Shown: one piece after another, positions 6,007-7,227 of the stretch
Position numbering within the stretch: the first letter of the stretch is position 1
Layout: each line of letters opens with the position of its first letter
DNA from: Thermoplasmata archaeon
GTDB lineage: Archaea > Thermoplasmatota > Thermoplasmata > Thermoplasmatales > Thermoplasmataceae
Direction: 5' to 3'
DNA: 7,227 nucleotides
Assembly: GCA_021797955.1 (NCBI GenBank)
Contig: JAJZYV010000088.1
Coordinates: 1 to 7,227, forward strand
Notes under the pieces: model-generated
What the model was told of the DNA's origin: nothing
The model's input: the letters and a program-made list of their open reading frames with translations, nothing else
Database searches by the model: none
Position numbers and translations under genes: made by a program

Positions 6007-7227
6007 TGAATCACCTCATTTTTGAGTAGCGTATCATATGCTGCCAGAGTCATGAATTCAGTGAATTCTCTGTTGAAAGAGATCTCTCTGAAGATCTCCG
6101 ACGCCTGAATGAGATACCTTGATTCAGGAAGTTTTCGAACCTCTTCATTTAATAGGCTGTTTACCAGATTGGTATCAACTGTTCTACCATCCGTTAATTT
6201 TACATTGTGGCGGATCCACTGCCAGAGTTGAGATCTAGAAATCTCCGCCGTCGCAGCATCTTCCATCAGATGATTTATTGGAGCTGCCCCCTTGCCAGAA
6301 AGCCATGACTGCAGATATTGAATGCCCACGGAGATGTTTGTTCTGAGACCGTTCTCAGTAATCTCTCCTGATATTGGTTTTAACAGATCAGCTTCTGTAA
6401 TACTTGCCACCTGACTCTGTTTATCAATCTGATTGGGTGTTTTCATATGTTTATTGAAAACCTCCATTGCTACAGGTACCAGACCCGGATGTGCAACCCA
6501 TGTACCGTCATGGCCAAGGCCTACTTCTCTCTCCTTATCTTCCCTTACCTTGTTCATTGCACTGACATTTTCCTTCTCATTTCCTTTTACAGGAATAAAC
6601 GCAGACATCCCACCCATTGCATGCGCCCCTCGTTTGTGGCATGTCTTAATTAGCAGTTTTGCGTAGCTCAAAAGAAAGCCCTTATCCATGCTCACGCTGT
6701 TTCTGTCGGGCAGAACAAATTCACTGAAATTTCTCAGTTTTTTGATGTAGCTGAAGATATAATCCCATCTTCCGCAATTCAGGCCGGCTGAGTGTTCCCT
6801 CACCTCATAAAGAATCTCATCCATGTTGAACGCGGCTGGTAACGTTTCTATGAGGAAGGTTGCCTTAATGCTTCCTCTCCTGATTTTAAGATAATCCTCT
6901 GCAAATGAAAAAATGTTGTTCCATAATCTGGCTTCAAGGTAACTTTCAGTTTTTGGTATATAAAAACATGGCAGCTTTCCACTATTTACTATGAACTGTC
7001 CGTTGTTGAATATAAACACACCAAAATCAAAGAACGCTCCAGGTATGGGCACACCTTCCATTAGGACATTCTTTTCGGGAAGATGTAATCCGCGGGGCCT
7101 TACAAAAAGATTCGCAGGATTTTGACCGATTGAATATTCTTTCCCGTCTTCTGCGGTATATTTCAGTTTACCCCGCACTGCCTCAAATAGATTCTTCTGT
7201 CCCTGAATTAATCCGTTCCATGTTGGT
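6003..7227 (-). CDS. aceB: Malate synthase, A type (partial, N-terminus beyond the right edge)
   Basis: Condenses glyoxylate with acetyl-CoA to malate, the second step of the glyoxylate shunt. About 407 codons are visible; A-type enzymes are roughly 530 residues, so about 120 N-terminal residues are off the window. The frame stays open to the edge and reads [18 protein letters not shown] before a GTG at 7178. Those residues are family-typical, so that GTG is internal, not the start. Seen in order: [12 protein letters not shown], with the presumed catalytic Arg codon near 7092-7094; [19 protein letters not shown], with a presumed Mg2+-binding Asp near 6762-6764; and [12 protein letters not shown]. 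Last is [17 protein letters not shown], with the presumed catalytic-base Asp near 6258-6260. Residue roles are by analogy with characterised malate synthases. It ends in TGA at 6003-6005, overlapping the aceA start. The aceB-then-aceA order matches bacterial ace operons; the kinase/phosphatase gene aceK is not downstream. The promoter lies outside the window. Confidence 0.97.
   Translation of the reverse strand, partial: PTWNGLIQGQKNLFEAVRGKLKYTAEDGKEYSIGQNPANLFVRPRGLHLPEKNVLMEGVPIPGAFFDFGVFIFNNGQFIVNSGKLPCFYIPKTESYLEARLWNNIFSFAEDYLKIRRGSIKATFLIETLPAAFNMDEILYEVREHSAGLNCGRWDYIFSYIKKLRNFSEFVLPDRNSVSMDKGFLLSYAKLLIKTCHKRGAHAMGGMSAFIPVKGNEKENVSAMNKVREDKEREVGLGHDGTWVAHPGLVPVAMEVFNKHMKTPNQIDKQSQVASITEADLLKPISGEITENGLRTNISVGIQYLQSWLSGKGAAPINHLMEDAATAEISRSQLWQWIRHNVKLTDGRTVDTNLVNSLLNEEVRKLPESRYLIQASEIFREISFNREFTEFMTLAAYDTLLKNEVIQ
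6010..6017 (-). promoter_or_regulatory. Ribosome binding site of aceA inside the aceB 3' end
   Basis: On the minus strand GAGGTGAT, an eight-base match to the anti-Shine-Dalgarno, stands just before TCAGTG. The GAGG core is seven bases from the GTG start at 6006. It decides in favour of that GTG over later starts and shows that aceA is initiated from the polycistronic aceBA message. Confidence 0.75.

Noticed and set aside
6433..6666. Two overlapping plus-strand ORFs of 77 and 68 codons
   Set aside because: They are antisense to the strongly conserved malate synthase core ([10 protein letters not shown] region) and overlap each other; the hydrophobic runs come from the complementary codons.
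7176..7178. GTG as start of malate synthase, giving a 391-residue protein
   Set aside because: The frame continues upstream to the window edge with family-typical residues ([13 protein letters not shown]), and the enzyme would lack its N-terminal part; the GTG is an internal Val codon.
1..7227. CRISPR arrays, tRNA/rRNA genes, insertion sequences, att sites
   Set aside because: No regularly spaced repeats, tRNA-like cloverleaf, transposase motifs or terminal inverted repeats were seen; nearly all bases lie within the described genes.

Overview
The window looks like part of a thermoacidophilic euryarchaeal genome, most likely a Thermoplasmatales-type organism (Picrophilus, Ferroplasma, Cuniculiplasma and relatives). 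The evidence is an archaeal-type Lhr helicase, a TATA box of archaeal form at archaeal spacing, oligo-T termination signals, frequent AGA/AGG and ATA codons, and a moderately AT-rich composition by eye. Placement within the order is an inference. The glyoxylate shunt is patchy in archaea but is known in this group.

Layout. (1) Positions 1-3120, minus strand: one uninterrupted reading frame of at least 1040 codons for an Lhr-type superfamily 2 helicase; its C-terminus lies beyond the left edge. (2) Positions 3121-3183: a short divergent intergenic region with a TATA box at 3127-3134 and a ribosome binding site facing right. (3) Positions 3184-4600, plus strand: a compact three-gene transcription unit. 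It holds a 23-residue micro-ORF, a radical SAM/SPASM enzyme of 396 residues resembling the TIGR04053 family, and a 44-residue protein with one C-terminal membrane segment. (4) Positions 4601-4701: a convergent intergenic region with termination signals for both sides. (5) Positions 4702-7227, minus strand: isocitrate lyase (aceA) preceded by malate synthase (aceB, N-terminus beyond the right edge). The two overlap by 4 bases and form a glyoxylate-shunt operon.

Function. aceB-aceA lets the cell grow on acetyl-CoA-yielding substrates by bypassing the decarboxylating steps of the TCA cycle. Lhr is a nucleic-acid helicase of repair/RNA metabolism type and has no evident link to its neighbours.

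The part most worth attention is the 3184-4600 unit. A tiny ORF with its own promoter and good Shine-Dalgarno sits directly in front of a radical SAM/SPASM enzyme, an arrangement typical of ribosomally made, radical-SAM-modified peptides. A membrane micro-protein follows in the same frame, separated from the enzyme only by a single TAG codon. No function is established for this set; the peptide-maturation reading is a hypothesis.
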